Below are positions 1-5,569 of a stretch of 6,558 bases of DNA, in pieces. The notes under the pieces were generated by a model. That model did no database searches and was not told where the DNA came from. It was given only the letters and a program-made list of their open reading frames with translations. The position numbers were made by a program, and so were the translations under genes. The stretch is from Dehalococcoidia bacterium (GTDB lineage: Bacteria > Chloroflexota > Dehalococcoidia > GIF9 > AB-539-J10). Each line of letters begins with the position of its first letter. The first letter of the stretch is position 1. The stretch is taken from NCBI GenBank assembly GCA_023128875.1, contig JAGMDB010000059.1, positions 1 to 6,558 on the forward strand, given 5' to 3'.

Positions 1-377
1 ACCAATGAGATAGCGCGGGAAACACTTATTCCCCAATCACCCCCAGCAATCCAATCCTCACTCTTAACAATCAACCTTAAGATTTCACCGAAGGTCAAAA
101 CTACTATGGCCAGGTAGTCCGCTCTTAACCTCAAAGCAGGCAGAGAAACAAGCAAGCCAAAAACAGCCGAGGCTAAGGCACCAGCTATAAGGCAAAGGTA
201 AAAGGGGATACCAATTTGAGAAAGAAGAGCATAGGTATAAGCACCGACGAGGAAGAAAGCTACTTTGCCGAAATTGGCAAGCCCAGTAAAGCCAAACTCC
301 AGGTTGAGGCTCAAGGCTAATATGCCAAAGATACCAATATACACAATCAGATCAAAGATATAGAGTAACGGATCCAA
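1..377 (-). CDS. livM: LivM-type branched-chain amino acid ABC transporter permease (N-terminal part, cut by window edge)
   Basis: The first 125 residues of an inner-membrane permease are visible; the rest lies left of base 1. LivM pairs with LivH to form the membrane channel of a Liv/HAAT-type ABC importer for branched-chain amino acids, or for amides or urea in relatives. The sequence shows a hydrophobic N-terminus, then the family signature S-L-N-L-E-F-G-F-T-G-L-A-N-F-G (about residues 23-37), further hydrophobic segments, and the motif L-P-A-L-R-L-R-A-D-Y-L-A-I-V-V-L near residue 90, which is very typical of LivM. The start is TTG at 375-377, chosen because a perfect AGGAGGG ribosome binding site lies 6 nt upstream and the frame begins 1 nt after the livH stop. 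This implies translational coupling to livH. The substrate cannot be told from the sequence; a UrtC-like urea permease is the main alternative. Confidence 0.88.
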   Translation of the reverse strand, partial: MDPLLYIFDLIVYIGIFGILALSLNLEFGFTGLANFGKVAFFLVGAYTYALLSQIGIPFYLCLIAGALASAVFGLLVSLPALRLRADYLAIVVLTFGEILRLIVKSEDWIAGGDWGISVSRAISL

Positions 378-378
378 A

Positions 379-1266
379 CTAAGCCCTCCTAAACAGCATA
401 GCCAACCCTTGCGGCCTCACAATTAAGGTTATTATCAATATCAAGAAAGCGATACCTATACGATATGTCGTGGAAAGCCCCAGCATCGTCAAACCCACCA
501 CCCCCACATTTTCAGCTAAACCGATGATAAAGGCTGCGGCAATAGCGCCATAAAAGTTGCCGATGCCGCCAAGTATGGCCACAGCAAACAGAGGCAATAT
601 TACATCCCACCCTGTCATAGGCCAAATCTGGGTATCTGCACCACGAAATATGCCCGCAATTGCAGCCAGCCCAGCGCCAATGAACCAGGTTATCCAGATC
701 ACTCTATCAGTGTTGATACCGGAAGCTAAGGCAAGCTCAGGGTTACTGGAAGTCGCCCTGATAGCTTTGCCTATCTTGGTTCTCACCAGAAGAAAATGCA
801 TGAGGAGCGCCAGGGATAAAGCAGTAACTATAAGCCATATCCACAGGGCAGTAACTCTCAGTCTGCCCACATCAAAGGCAGACCAGGTAGCAGTAAAATA
901 TAGAGGCTCCCAGCTCCAAATAGCACCGATAGAGTGTCTGAGGATGAAGCCTAAGGCGATGGAAGTTACCATAAGATGAATTATAGTGGCTCCTCGCTTG
1001 GCTAGAGGCTGGAAGATACCGCGGTAACATAGAAAACCCACAAGGCCGGTGCATAAGAAAGACACAACAAAGGCTATTGGTAAGCTTAATCCCAGTTGCT
1101 CAGTTAGCAGGTAGCCAATAAAAGCACCTAAGGTGATAAGTTCCGCATGGGCAAAGTTGGGAAAATTAGACAGCCCATAGGTTAAGGTAAGGCCTACGGC
1201 TCCTATAAGATAGAAACTTCCCGTAATCACCGAGTTAAATAATACCTGTGCCCAGTTGACTTCCAT
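379..1266 (-). CDS. livH: LivH-type branched-chain amino acid ABC transporter permease
   Basis: This is a 295-residue polytopic inner-membrane permease, the normal length for LivH. It would pair with the downstream LivM product and with ATPases LivG/LivF and a binding protein LivK, none of which is in view. Signatures seen are L-T-Y-G...N-F-A-H-A-E (about 28-42), a cytoplasmic coupling loop around T-K-I-G-K-A-I-R-A-T...A-S-G-I (163-184), the conserved I-L-G-G-I-G-N-F-Y-G-A (231-241), and the C-terminal V-R-P-Q-G-L (283-288). Roughly eight hydrophobic segments are apparent. The gene starts 2 nt after the HAD stop and ends 1 nt before livM, so the three are surely one operon. No clear ribosome binding site precedes the ATG, so its translation may depend on coupling to the HAD gene. 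The substrate is unproven; UrtB-like (urea) permeases are close relatives. Confidence 0.92.
   Translation of the reverse strand: MEVNWAQVLFNSVITGSFYLIGAVGLTLTYGLSNFPNFAHAELITLGAFIGYLLTEQLGLSLPIAFVVSFLCTGLVGFLCYRGIFQPLAKRGATIIHLMVTSIALGFILRHSIGAIWSWEPLYFTATWSAFDVGRLRVTALWIWLIVTALSLALLMHFLLVRTKIGKAIRATSSNPELALASGINTDRVIWITWFIGAGLAAIAGIFRGADTQIWPMTGWDVILPLFAVAILGGIGNFYGAIAAAFIIGLAENVGVVGLTMLGLSTTYRIGIAFLILIITLIVRPQGLAMLFRRA
384..390 (-). promoter_or_regulatory. Strong ribosome binding site for livM
   Basis: On the minus strand AGGAGGG sits inside the last codons of livH, 6 nt before the TTG codon at 377-375. It decides the unusual TTG start of livM. It stands out because the first genes of the transcription units in this window show no comparable Shine-Dalgarno sequence. 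Confidence 0.8.
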
Positions 1267-1268
1267 AA

Positions 1269-1940
1269 CTAAGCTGGTAAACGAGGCTTTAGTTGGGTTA
1301 AGTCCGCAAGCGATTCCTGGTGATTGTTCCCGGTTCTATCAAGATAGAACGCATTTATGCCAATCTGCTTGGGGTTAAGAAAATCAAATTGCCAGTTGTC
1401 ACCTACATGGACAACTTCGTTAGGCTCGACATTCATTTCTCGACACACTTGGAGATAAAAATCAGGTGTTTTTAATTGCTTATAATGCGAACTGGAGGAA
1501 AAAACATAAGTAAAATAAGTTTCTATATCCTGCAGTAGATGATGCAACAGTTCAAGTGGTGTACCTGAGGCGACTATCAATTTATATTGACTACCTAACA
1601 AGGAAAGAATTTCAACCACTTCAGGATAATAACACAGCTTATCCTGGCAACTTTTTATCACCGGCTCAGGAGTACCCAAGTGCAAATACCCGAACCAGTA
1701 GTTTATATCATACCACTCTATTCTCTGGTCGCCGATTTTGTCATACTCCATGGCAACAACTCTTTTAGCCTGGGCAAGCTCAATGCCATTCTTTTGAGCG
1801 TAAAAAGCTGGGATAGCTTCATGCCAAACAGTATGGGTAAAGTCCGGCGTCACCAGCGTTCCCTCAGCATCAAAAGAAATTACTTTGATACACCCTCGCA
1901 GACTTTCACTTTCCACAGGGCCCTGATTAATATGGCTCAT
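1269..1940 (-). CDS. HAD-superfamily hydrolase (HAD-IA / HDHD3-like)
   Basis: This 223-residue cytoplasmic protein has all four HAD motifs. Motif I is F-D-A-E-G-T-L with nucleophile Asp24. Motif II is V-A-S-G-T with Ser125. Motif III is the lysine of L-K-T-P, Lys157. Motif IV is H-V-G-D-N-W-Q-F-D with Asp181 and Asp186. The cap region lies at about 35-105. Most HAD phosphatases have D-x-D in motif I, the second Asp acting as general acid/base; here it is Glu26. Dehalogenases (D-x-Y) and REG-2/HDHD3-like HADs also lack this second Asp. The enzyme is therefore probably a small-molecule phosphatase or a dehalogenase-like hydrolase with unknown substrate. It is the first gene of the operon with livH and livM. 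The ATG at 1940 has no good ribosome binding site. About 15 residues precede the core strand, so a slightly later start is possible. Confidence 0.85.
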   Translation of the reverse strand: MSHINQGPVESESLRGCIKVISFDAEGTLVTPDFTHTVWHEAIPAFYAQKNGIELAQAKRVVAMEYDKIGDQRIEWYDINYWFGYLHLGTPEPVIKSCQDKLCYYPEVVEILSLLGSQYKLIVASGTPLELLHHLLQDIETYFTYVFSSSSHYKQLKTPDFYLQVCREMNVEPNEVVHVGDNWQFDFLNPKQIGINAFYLDRTGNNHQESLADLTQLKPRLPA

Positions 1941-1946
1941 TCAAAT

Positions 1947-2004
1947 TGCTAATGTTAGCATAACTGGAAGCTAGAAATCTATTTGCTAACTTATGCTTAG
2001 CAAA
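1947..2004. promoter_or_regulatory. Divergent control region with four TGCTAA/TTAGCA half-sites
   Basis: The 52-bp spacer between the HAD operon and the radical SAM gene must hold promoters for both directions. It contains TGCTAA at 1947-1952 facing TTAGCA at 1955-1960 (2-nt gap). It also contains TTTGCTAA at 1982-1989 facing TTAGCAAA at 1997-2004 (7-nt gap, perfect 8-bp arms). In addition, AGCATAA (1957-1963) and TTATGCT (1991-1997) mirror each other around base 1977. The annotated ATG of the radical SAM gene (1993-1995) lies in the gap of the second inverted repeat. This looks like a pair of operator dyads, or a hairpin sequestering a start codon. A weak plus-strand promoter could be TTAGCA (1955-1960) and TCTATT (1978-1983) with a 17-nt spacer, but I place little weight on it. 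Confidence 0.5.
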
Positions 2005-3192
2005 AGTAAAATAGCCTCGATGCAACTCGAATATTATCTGGATGTGAAGAAACTAGCTCATACTTTTGAACTGGGGCCTATAAGGCCCCCCAGCGAAGCT
2101 TACTCCTTGCTGATAAGAGCTACCAGGAGTTGCCCCTGGAACAAATGCCAATTCTGCCACCTGTACAAAGGCAGTAAATTTGAGCTTAGACCTGTTAAGG
2201 AGATCTTAAAAGATATAGAGGCAGTTAAGGCTCTCAGCGATGGCGTAAGAGAAATCGCCCGGAGGGTGAGCTATGGCAACAAAGTCAAAGAAGCAGCAGC
2301 CACAATTTGTAACCAGCCCCAATACGGACAATGCATGCATAATGTCGCTCTGTGGCTTTGTGCCGGAGGCGAGTCAGTATTCCTTCAGGATTCCAACACT
2401 CTCATTATGAGAACTCCCGAGCTAACTCAAGTGATTACCTCCCTTAGAAATACTTTTCCTAGCTTAAACAGGGTAACTACCTATGCCCGCTCCCACACCG
2501 CATCCAGAAAATCATTATCAGAGTTAAGAGAACTCAAAGACGCTGGACTTGATAGGATTCACACCGGGCTTGAGACCGGCTATAACCCTCTATTGGCTTA
2601 TATGCAAAAGGGGACCACTGCGGAGCAGCATATTGTAGGCGGGAGAAAAGTGAAGAAAGCAGGCATATCTTTATGTGAATATGTCATGCCAGGCCTAGGA
2701 GGCAAGAAAATGTCTCAAGAACATGCCAGGGAAACAGCTAGGGTATTAAACGAAATTAACGCTGATTACATTAGGCTGCGTAGTCTGCATGTCCACCCAG
2801 ATATGCCTTTATGGTCTAAGTTAGAAGATGGCGACTTCGAGCTACAAACAGAGGATGAGGTGGTGATGGAGATAGGTGCCTTTATCGAGAATTTGCAGGT
2901 TACCAGTTACCTTAAGAGCGACCATATACTTAACTTACTACCTGAGATAGAGGGTAAGATGCCCGAGGATAAGGGAAAATGCCTGGATATCATAAATAAG
3001 TATCTATTATTGCCAGATGAGGAAAGGCTCAATTTCAGGTTGGGGAGGAGGACTGGCTATTATGAGAAGCTATCTGACCTGACTGATAGCTACAAACACA
3101 AAAAAATAGATGAGGCGATAAAGCGTATTAATTCAACAAGGTCAGATAGCGTAGATAAGCTGATACTCAAGCTAAAAAACAGCTTCATTTAG
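1993..3192 (+). CDS. Radical SAM protein of unknown function with CX4CX2C cluster motif
   Basis: This 399-residue protein belongs to the radical SAM superfamily, which uses a 4Fe-4S cluster and S-adenosylmethionine to start radical reactions. The cluster motif is C-P-W-N-K-C-Q-F-C (Cys47, Cys52, Cys55), so CX4CX2C rather than the usual CX3CX2C. It is followed by H-L-Y-K-G. A SAM-contacting G-G-E occurs at 125-127, and I-H-T-G-L-E-T-G and V-M-P-G-L-G-G follow further on, as in Elp3/HemN-like cores. Between the cluster loop and G-G-E lies an extra segment (about 75-122) with Cys106, Cys114 and Cys123. The C-terminal region (about 305-360) contains L-P-D-E-E-R-L-N-F-R-L-G-R-R. I remember uncharacterised radical SAM proteins from anaerobic bacteria and archaea that share this pattern. 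No SPASM or B12 domain is seen. The start is uncertain: ATG 1993 lacks a ribosome binding site, and Met10 (base 2020) is possible. Confidence 0.85.
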   Translation: MLSKSKIASMQLEYYLDVKKLAHTFELGPIRPPSEAYSLLIRATRSCPWNKCQFCHLYKGSKFELRPVKEILKDIEAVKALSDGVREIARRVSYGNKVKEAAATICNQPQYGQCMHNVALWLCAGGESVFLQDSNTLIMRTPELTQVITSLRNTFPSLNRVTTYARSHTASRKSLSELRELKDAGLDRIHTGLETGYNPLLAYMQKGTTAEQHIVGGRKVKKAGISLCEYVMPGLGGKKMSQEHARETARVLNEINADYIRLRSLHVHPDMPLWSKLEDGDFELQTEDEVVMEIGAFIENLQVTSYLKSDHILNLLPEIEGKMPEDKGKCLDIINKYLLLPDEERLNFRLGRRTGYYEKLSDLTDSYKHKKIDEAIKRINSTRSDSVDKLILKLKNSFI

Positions 3193-3202
3193 TAGAGGAA
3201 TT

Positions 3203-3319
3203 ATGACGAAGGGTTTCTTGAACTTAAACCGCTTTAAACATGGCAGGGCGATAAAGAAAAATAGTGAACAAAAAGCTAAGTTGCAAGGGAAGAAGAGGGT
3301 TATAAGGAAAAGCGTCTAA
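3203..3319 (+). CDS. Candidate small basic protein, 38 residues
   Basis: An open frame starts 10 nt after the stop of the radical SAM gene. It is preceded by a purine-rich AGAGGAA ribosome binding site 2 nt before its ATG (GAGG core 4 nt away). The product would have 9 Lys, 4 Arg and a single acidic residue (Glu22), giving a net charge near +12. It begins M-T-K-G-F-L-N-L-N-R and ends R-V-I-R-K-S-V. There is no cysteine, membrane segment or signal peptide. Placement and ribosome binding site argue for co-translation with the radical SAM gene. The charge pattern would fit RNA or DNA binding, but I do not recognise a family. It could instead be the decayed start of a longer gene interrupted by the repeat immediately downstream, or a chance frame. 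Confidence 0.4.
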   Translation: MTKGFLNLNRFKHGRAIKKNSEQKAKLQGKKRVIRKSV

Positions 3320-3320
3320 T

Positions 3321-3418
3321 CTGCCACCCTGAGCGCTAGCGAAGGCCCTGGATTCCTGGCGGAGCTTATCCTGACAAACCACAGTCCTTAACGAAGTGGA
3401 GAGGAGATTCTTCGCTCT
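3321..3418. repeat. Degenerate intergenic interspersed-repeat fragment
   Basis: This stretch lies between the convergent radical SAM and elp3 genes. It begins with CCACCCTGAGCG (3324-3335), contains CGCTAGCG (3334-3341, a perfect 8-bp palindrome) and GCGAAGG (3340-3346), and ends with GAGATTCTTCGCTC (3404-3417). The two ends are imperfectly inverted: GAGCG..GCGAAG at the left, and the complement GAGCGAAGAA at the right. From memory, CCTGAGCG/AGCGAAGG...GATTCTTCGC blocks are abundant dispersed repeats in many environmental bacterial genomes, including Chloroflexota. This copy looks truncated and diverged. Genome copy number cannot be seen from one window. It may also serve as the transcription boundary, since no classical terminator is visible here. 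Confidence 0.5.
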
Positions 3419-3442
3419 TACCCACCAACCTACCAGTTAAAT

Positions 3443-4891
3443 CTAAAGTCTCTTGACCATGTAAACACCCTCCAGATGGTAGCCAAGTGAGCGGTAATAT
3501 TCTCTGGCACCAACGCCACTTAAAACACCTATTTCCCCAACATAAAATTCCTCTCTAGCAATTCTCTCCGCCTCTCGAAGTAATTTTCCCCCTAAGCCAC
3601 GATGTTGAGCAGCCTGCTCTCGTTTTTTTCCTAAAGGAACCTCGGGGCCAAAAATATGTAACTCTCTGACCAAAGCCGAATCAGTATTAGAGGCTGCCTG
3701 AAGACCATAATTGTAGAGGAGGGGCTTGCCCCCTCCTGAACTGCGGGAGACCACAAGGGTCTCCCCTACGTAAGGTCTTTGGACACCTTTGCTTATTCTC
3801 ATCCTCAATAAACCAAACAAAGTCTCATTTTCATCCTCGTAGGAAAGAAAAATTTCCCTCCCGCCGTAAGTTTCGTAGTCCACCCTGGTTAGCCATGGCT
3901 CGCCAATTGGCCAGCCATCCCTCAATCTATGCCCATGTTCTCGGCAGCGAATACATTTACAGCGGATGCCCAGTTCGTTCATTCGCTTCCTGATACTTCC
4001 CCTTAGCGCCAGGTCCTTACAACCAGCAATGATGAATTTGCCTGGAATATCCCGCATCAGCCTGGGCACTCTCACATACTTGGGAATCAAAGTCTTGATA
4101 TCCACAAGCAGGTCTATCATCTCTGCATCCTCATAAGGACGGTAGCGTCTATCCCGATACCAGTTTTCCAGCTCACTTCCGGCAACCACCAGGGTAGGGT
4201 AAAGTTTAAGCCCATCAGGCCGAAAACGCTCATCGTCAAACAATCTTTGCGATAGTTCCAGATCATGCTCAGGCGTTGAGCCAGGCAAACCAGGCATCCA
4301 GTGATAGTAAACCTTAAAGCCATAATCTCTTAGTAACCGGGTAGCAGAGATAACCTCAGCTACTCCATGACCTCTCCGTGTCAGGCGATGAATGTCATCA
4401 TCCAGCGTCTGCACCCCAATCTCCACTCTGGTAATGCCAAATTCAAGCATTCTGCTTATCTCCTCCTCCCCACACCAATCAGGCCTGGTTTCAATGCACA
4501 ATCCCACACAGCGATGCTCAGCAGTCTCATTCAACTTCTTGGCTTCCTCTAAGTCAGCAGCTATAAAGCCATTGAGGGCGTCATAGCAAGCTTTGACAAA
4601 TTGATACTGATACCCCTGGGGATAAGCGAGGAAAGTGCCTCCCATAATAATGAGTTCCACTTTGTCCTCAGCATGCCCCATGTCGGCCAATGTCTTGAGC
4701 CTGAATTCCACTTGCCTTCCAGGCTCAAAGTTGCACTTTAGAGCACGAAGAACCGCCGGAGATTCTATAGTATAGCTTTTTGGCGCTCCAAATGATTCAG
4801 GGCAATAGACACACTTGCCGGGGCAAGGAAATGGTTTTGCCATAACCGCCACCGGCGTTACTCCCGAAATAGTCCGAGTTGCCTTCTTCAT
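3443..4891 (-). CDS. elp3: Elp3: tRNA uridine-34 5-carboxymethyl synthase
   Basis: Elp3 uses acetyl-CoA and radical SAM chemistry to attach a carboxymethyl group to C5 of wobble uridine in tRNA. The 482-residue product opens with R-T-I-S-G-V-T-P-V-A-V-M and cluster motif C-P-G-K-C-V-Y-C (Cys23, Cys27, Cys30). I-M-G-G-T (82-86), I-E-T-R-P-D (133-138), V-E-I-G-V-Q (156-161) and M-P-G-L-P-G (199-204) complete the radical SAM core. A zinc-site region has C-K-C-I-R-C-R-E-H-G-H (311-321). The acetyl-CoA-binding GNAT/KAT domain covers about 335-482, with Q-H-R-G-L-G-G (429-435) and Y-Y-R-S-L-G-Y (465-471). The start is fixed by an in-frame TAG three codons upstream (4898-4900). The protein therefore lacks the long N-terminal extension of eukaryotic Elp3, as I recall for the Dehalococcoides enzyme. 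Residues 375-393 are encoded by an inserted palindromic repeat. A Trm9-like methyltransferase is divergent, 30 bp away. Confidence 0.95.
   Translation of the reverse strand: MKKATRTISGVTPVAVMAKPFPCPGKCVYCPESFGAPKSYTIESPAVLRALKCNFEPGRQVEFRLKTLADMGHAEDKVELIIMGGTFLAYPQGYQYQFVKACYDALNGFIAADLEEAKKLNETAEHRCVGLCIETRPDWCGEEEISRMLEFGITRVEIGVQTLDDDIHRLTRRGHGVAEVISATRLLRDYGFKVYYHWMPGLPGSTPEHDLELSQRLFDDERFRPDGLKLYPTLVVAGSELENWYRDRRYRPYEDAEMIDLLVDIKTLIPKYVRVPRLMRDIPGKFIIAGCKDLALRGSIRKRMNELGIRCKCIRCREHGHRLRDGWPIGEPWLTRVDYETYGGREIFLSYEDENETLFGLLRMRISKGVQRPYVGETLVVSRSSGGGKPLLYNYGLQAASNTDSALVRELHIFGPEVPLGKKREQAAQHRGLGGKLLREAERIAREEFYVGEIGVLSGVGAREYYRSLGYHLEGVYMVKRL
3713..3769 (-). repeat. 57-bp two-hairpin palindromic element inserted in frame in elp3
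   Basis: On the plus strand the element starts GTAGAGG (3713-3719) and ends CCCCTAC (3763-3769), which are terminal inverted repeats with one mismatch. Inside are two strong hairpins. One is AGGAGGGG / CCCCTCCT (3717-3724 and 3730-3737, 5-nt loop). The other is GGGAGACC / GGTCTCCC (3745-3752 and 3758-3765, 5-nt loop). Its length is 57 bp, exactly 19 codons in register with elp3. It encodes Val375 to Tyr393, a Gly/Ser/Leu-rich segment in a loop of the GNAT domain between L-L-R-M-R-I and L-V-R-E-L-H-I. From memory, similar GTAGGGG...CCCCTAC palindromes are dispersed, usually intergenic, repeats in Chloroflexota and other environmental genomes. No clear target-site duplication is seen. Confidence 0.75.
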
Positions 4892-4921
4892 GCTACACTA
4901 CAGTTTAACAAAGCATATTCT
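4892..4921. promoter_or_regulatory. 30-bp divergent promoter region between elp3 and the methyltransferase gene
   Basis: Only 30 bp separate the two start codons, so promoters in both directions must overlap here or extend into the coding regions. Neither ATG has a recognisable Shine-Dalgarno sequence. On the minus strand a tentative elp3 promoter is TTGTGG (complement of 4926-4931, inside the methyltransferase gene) with TAAACT (complement of 4902-4907). The spacing is 18 nt and the last base of TAAACT lies 10 nt from the ATG, which would give an almost leaderless elp3 transcript. No convincing plus-strand -10/-35 pair was found. The arrangement suggests joint regulation of the pair. Confidence 0.45.
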
Positions 4922-5569
4922 ATGACCACAAATAGAGAGGTCTTCGACCAGATAGCTGAAAGCTGGTACCAGGTAAGGCATTGGCCTTTGTTACAGCAAG
5001 AGTTAGAGGAGCTAGCTCAAAGATGGCAGGGTGGAAGGTTGCTCAATGTTGGCTGTGGCCATGGTCCTGACTTTTTGCCCTTCCAACAAGGATTTGAACT
5101 CTGGGGAATAGATTTTTCCCCCAAGATGCTCAGGCAGGCTCAGAGATATTCCAGCAAATTCAATTTTTATGTCAACTTAGCAGCCGCTGATGCGCTTTCG
5201 CTGCCCTTTCCCACCGCCACCTTTGACTGGACAATTGCAGTGGCCGTTTACCACCATATAAAGGGTCAAAACGAGAGAGAAAGGGCATTCAGGGAATTAA
5301 AACGGGTGCTGAAACCAGAAGGCGAGGCTTTTTTAACTGTATGGAATCGAGGACAACCAGGGTTCCGCTCAAAATCCCCGGAGCAGCAAGTTCCCTGGAG
5401 GCTGAGAGGTAAAACAGTCTATCGTTATTACCACCTCTTCTCCTGTGGCGAGCTCAAAAGGCTACTTGCCAAAGTTGGCTTTAAGATCCTTAGTGTAACA
5501 CCAGAGAAATCCTATCACTTCCCCATAAAGAGTTTCTCTCGTAATATTTGCGTCTTGGTAAAGAAATAG
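4922..5569 (+). CDS. Trm9/ALKBH8-like class I SAM-dependent methyltransferase (predicted tRNA cm5U34 methyltransferase)
   Basis: This 215-residue cytoplasmic protein has a Rossmann methyltransferase fold. SAM motif I is L-N-V-G-C-G-H-G (41-48), the acidic ribose-binding Asp64 follows in W-G-I-D-F-S, and A-D-A-L-S-L-P-F (89-96) precedes A-V-Y-H-H-I (108-113) and L-K-R-V-L-K-P-E-G-E-A (126-136). Beyond the generic fold, several traits match the Trm9/ALKBH8 family as I know it: N-terminal F-D-Q-I-A-E-S-W-Y-Q-V-R-H-W-P (8-22), V-P-W-R-L (157-161), and R-Y-Y-H-L-F...G-E-L (168-178) before a G-F strand. Trm9 methylates cm5U34, the product of the Elongator pathway, to mcm5U34, and divergent elp3 supplies exactly that substrate. 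Eukaryotic Trm9 needs partner Trm112; none is visible here. The methyltransferase call is secure and the tRNA specificity is inferred. A generic type-11 methyltransferase is the alternative. No ribosome binding site is evident at the ATG. Confidence 0.75.
   Translation: MTTNREVFDQIAESWYQVRHWPLLQQELEELAQRWQGGRLLNVGCGHGPDFLPFQQGFELWGIDFSPKMLRQAQRYSSKFNFYVNLAAADALSLPFPTATFDWTIAVAVYHHIKGQNERERAFRELKRVLKPEGEAFLTVWNRGQPGFRSKSPEQQVPWRLRGKTVYRYYHLFSCGELKRLLAKVGFKILSVTPEKSYHFPIKSFSRNICVLVKK

Noticed and set aside
557..979. Plus-strand 140-residue open frame opposite livH
   Set aside because: It is antisense to a fully convincing permease gene and resembles no family. It is a shadow of livH codon structure.
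1556..1952. Two plus-strand frames (70 and 90 residues) opposite the HAD gene
   Set aside because: The minus strand carries all HAD motifs. These frames have no motif, no ribosome binding site and mutual overlap.
1993..3319. Radical SAM gene plus small frame as a modified-peptide (RiPP) system
   Set aside because: The small product has no cysteine, no leader/core layout and no protease site. The radical SAM protein shows no SPASM domain or precursor-recognition element, and no peptidase or exporter is adjacent.
3717..3765. The two strong hairpins in elp3 as transcription terminators
   Set aside because: They lie inside the reading frame of an intact gene and no T-run follows in either direction. 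A repeat element explains them better.
4117..4586. Short frames within elp3 (68 residues on the minus strand, 61 and 64 on the plus strand)
   Set aside because: They overlap the conserved radical SAM core of Elp3 in other frames and show no family features.
3443..4891. Frameshift or pseudogene state of elp3 because of the inserted repeat
   Set aside because: The insertion is exactly 57 bp, the frame is open throughout, and all motifs on both sides (Cys triad, zinc site, Q-H-R-G-L-G-G) are intact.
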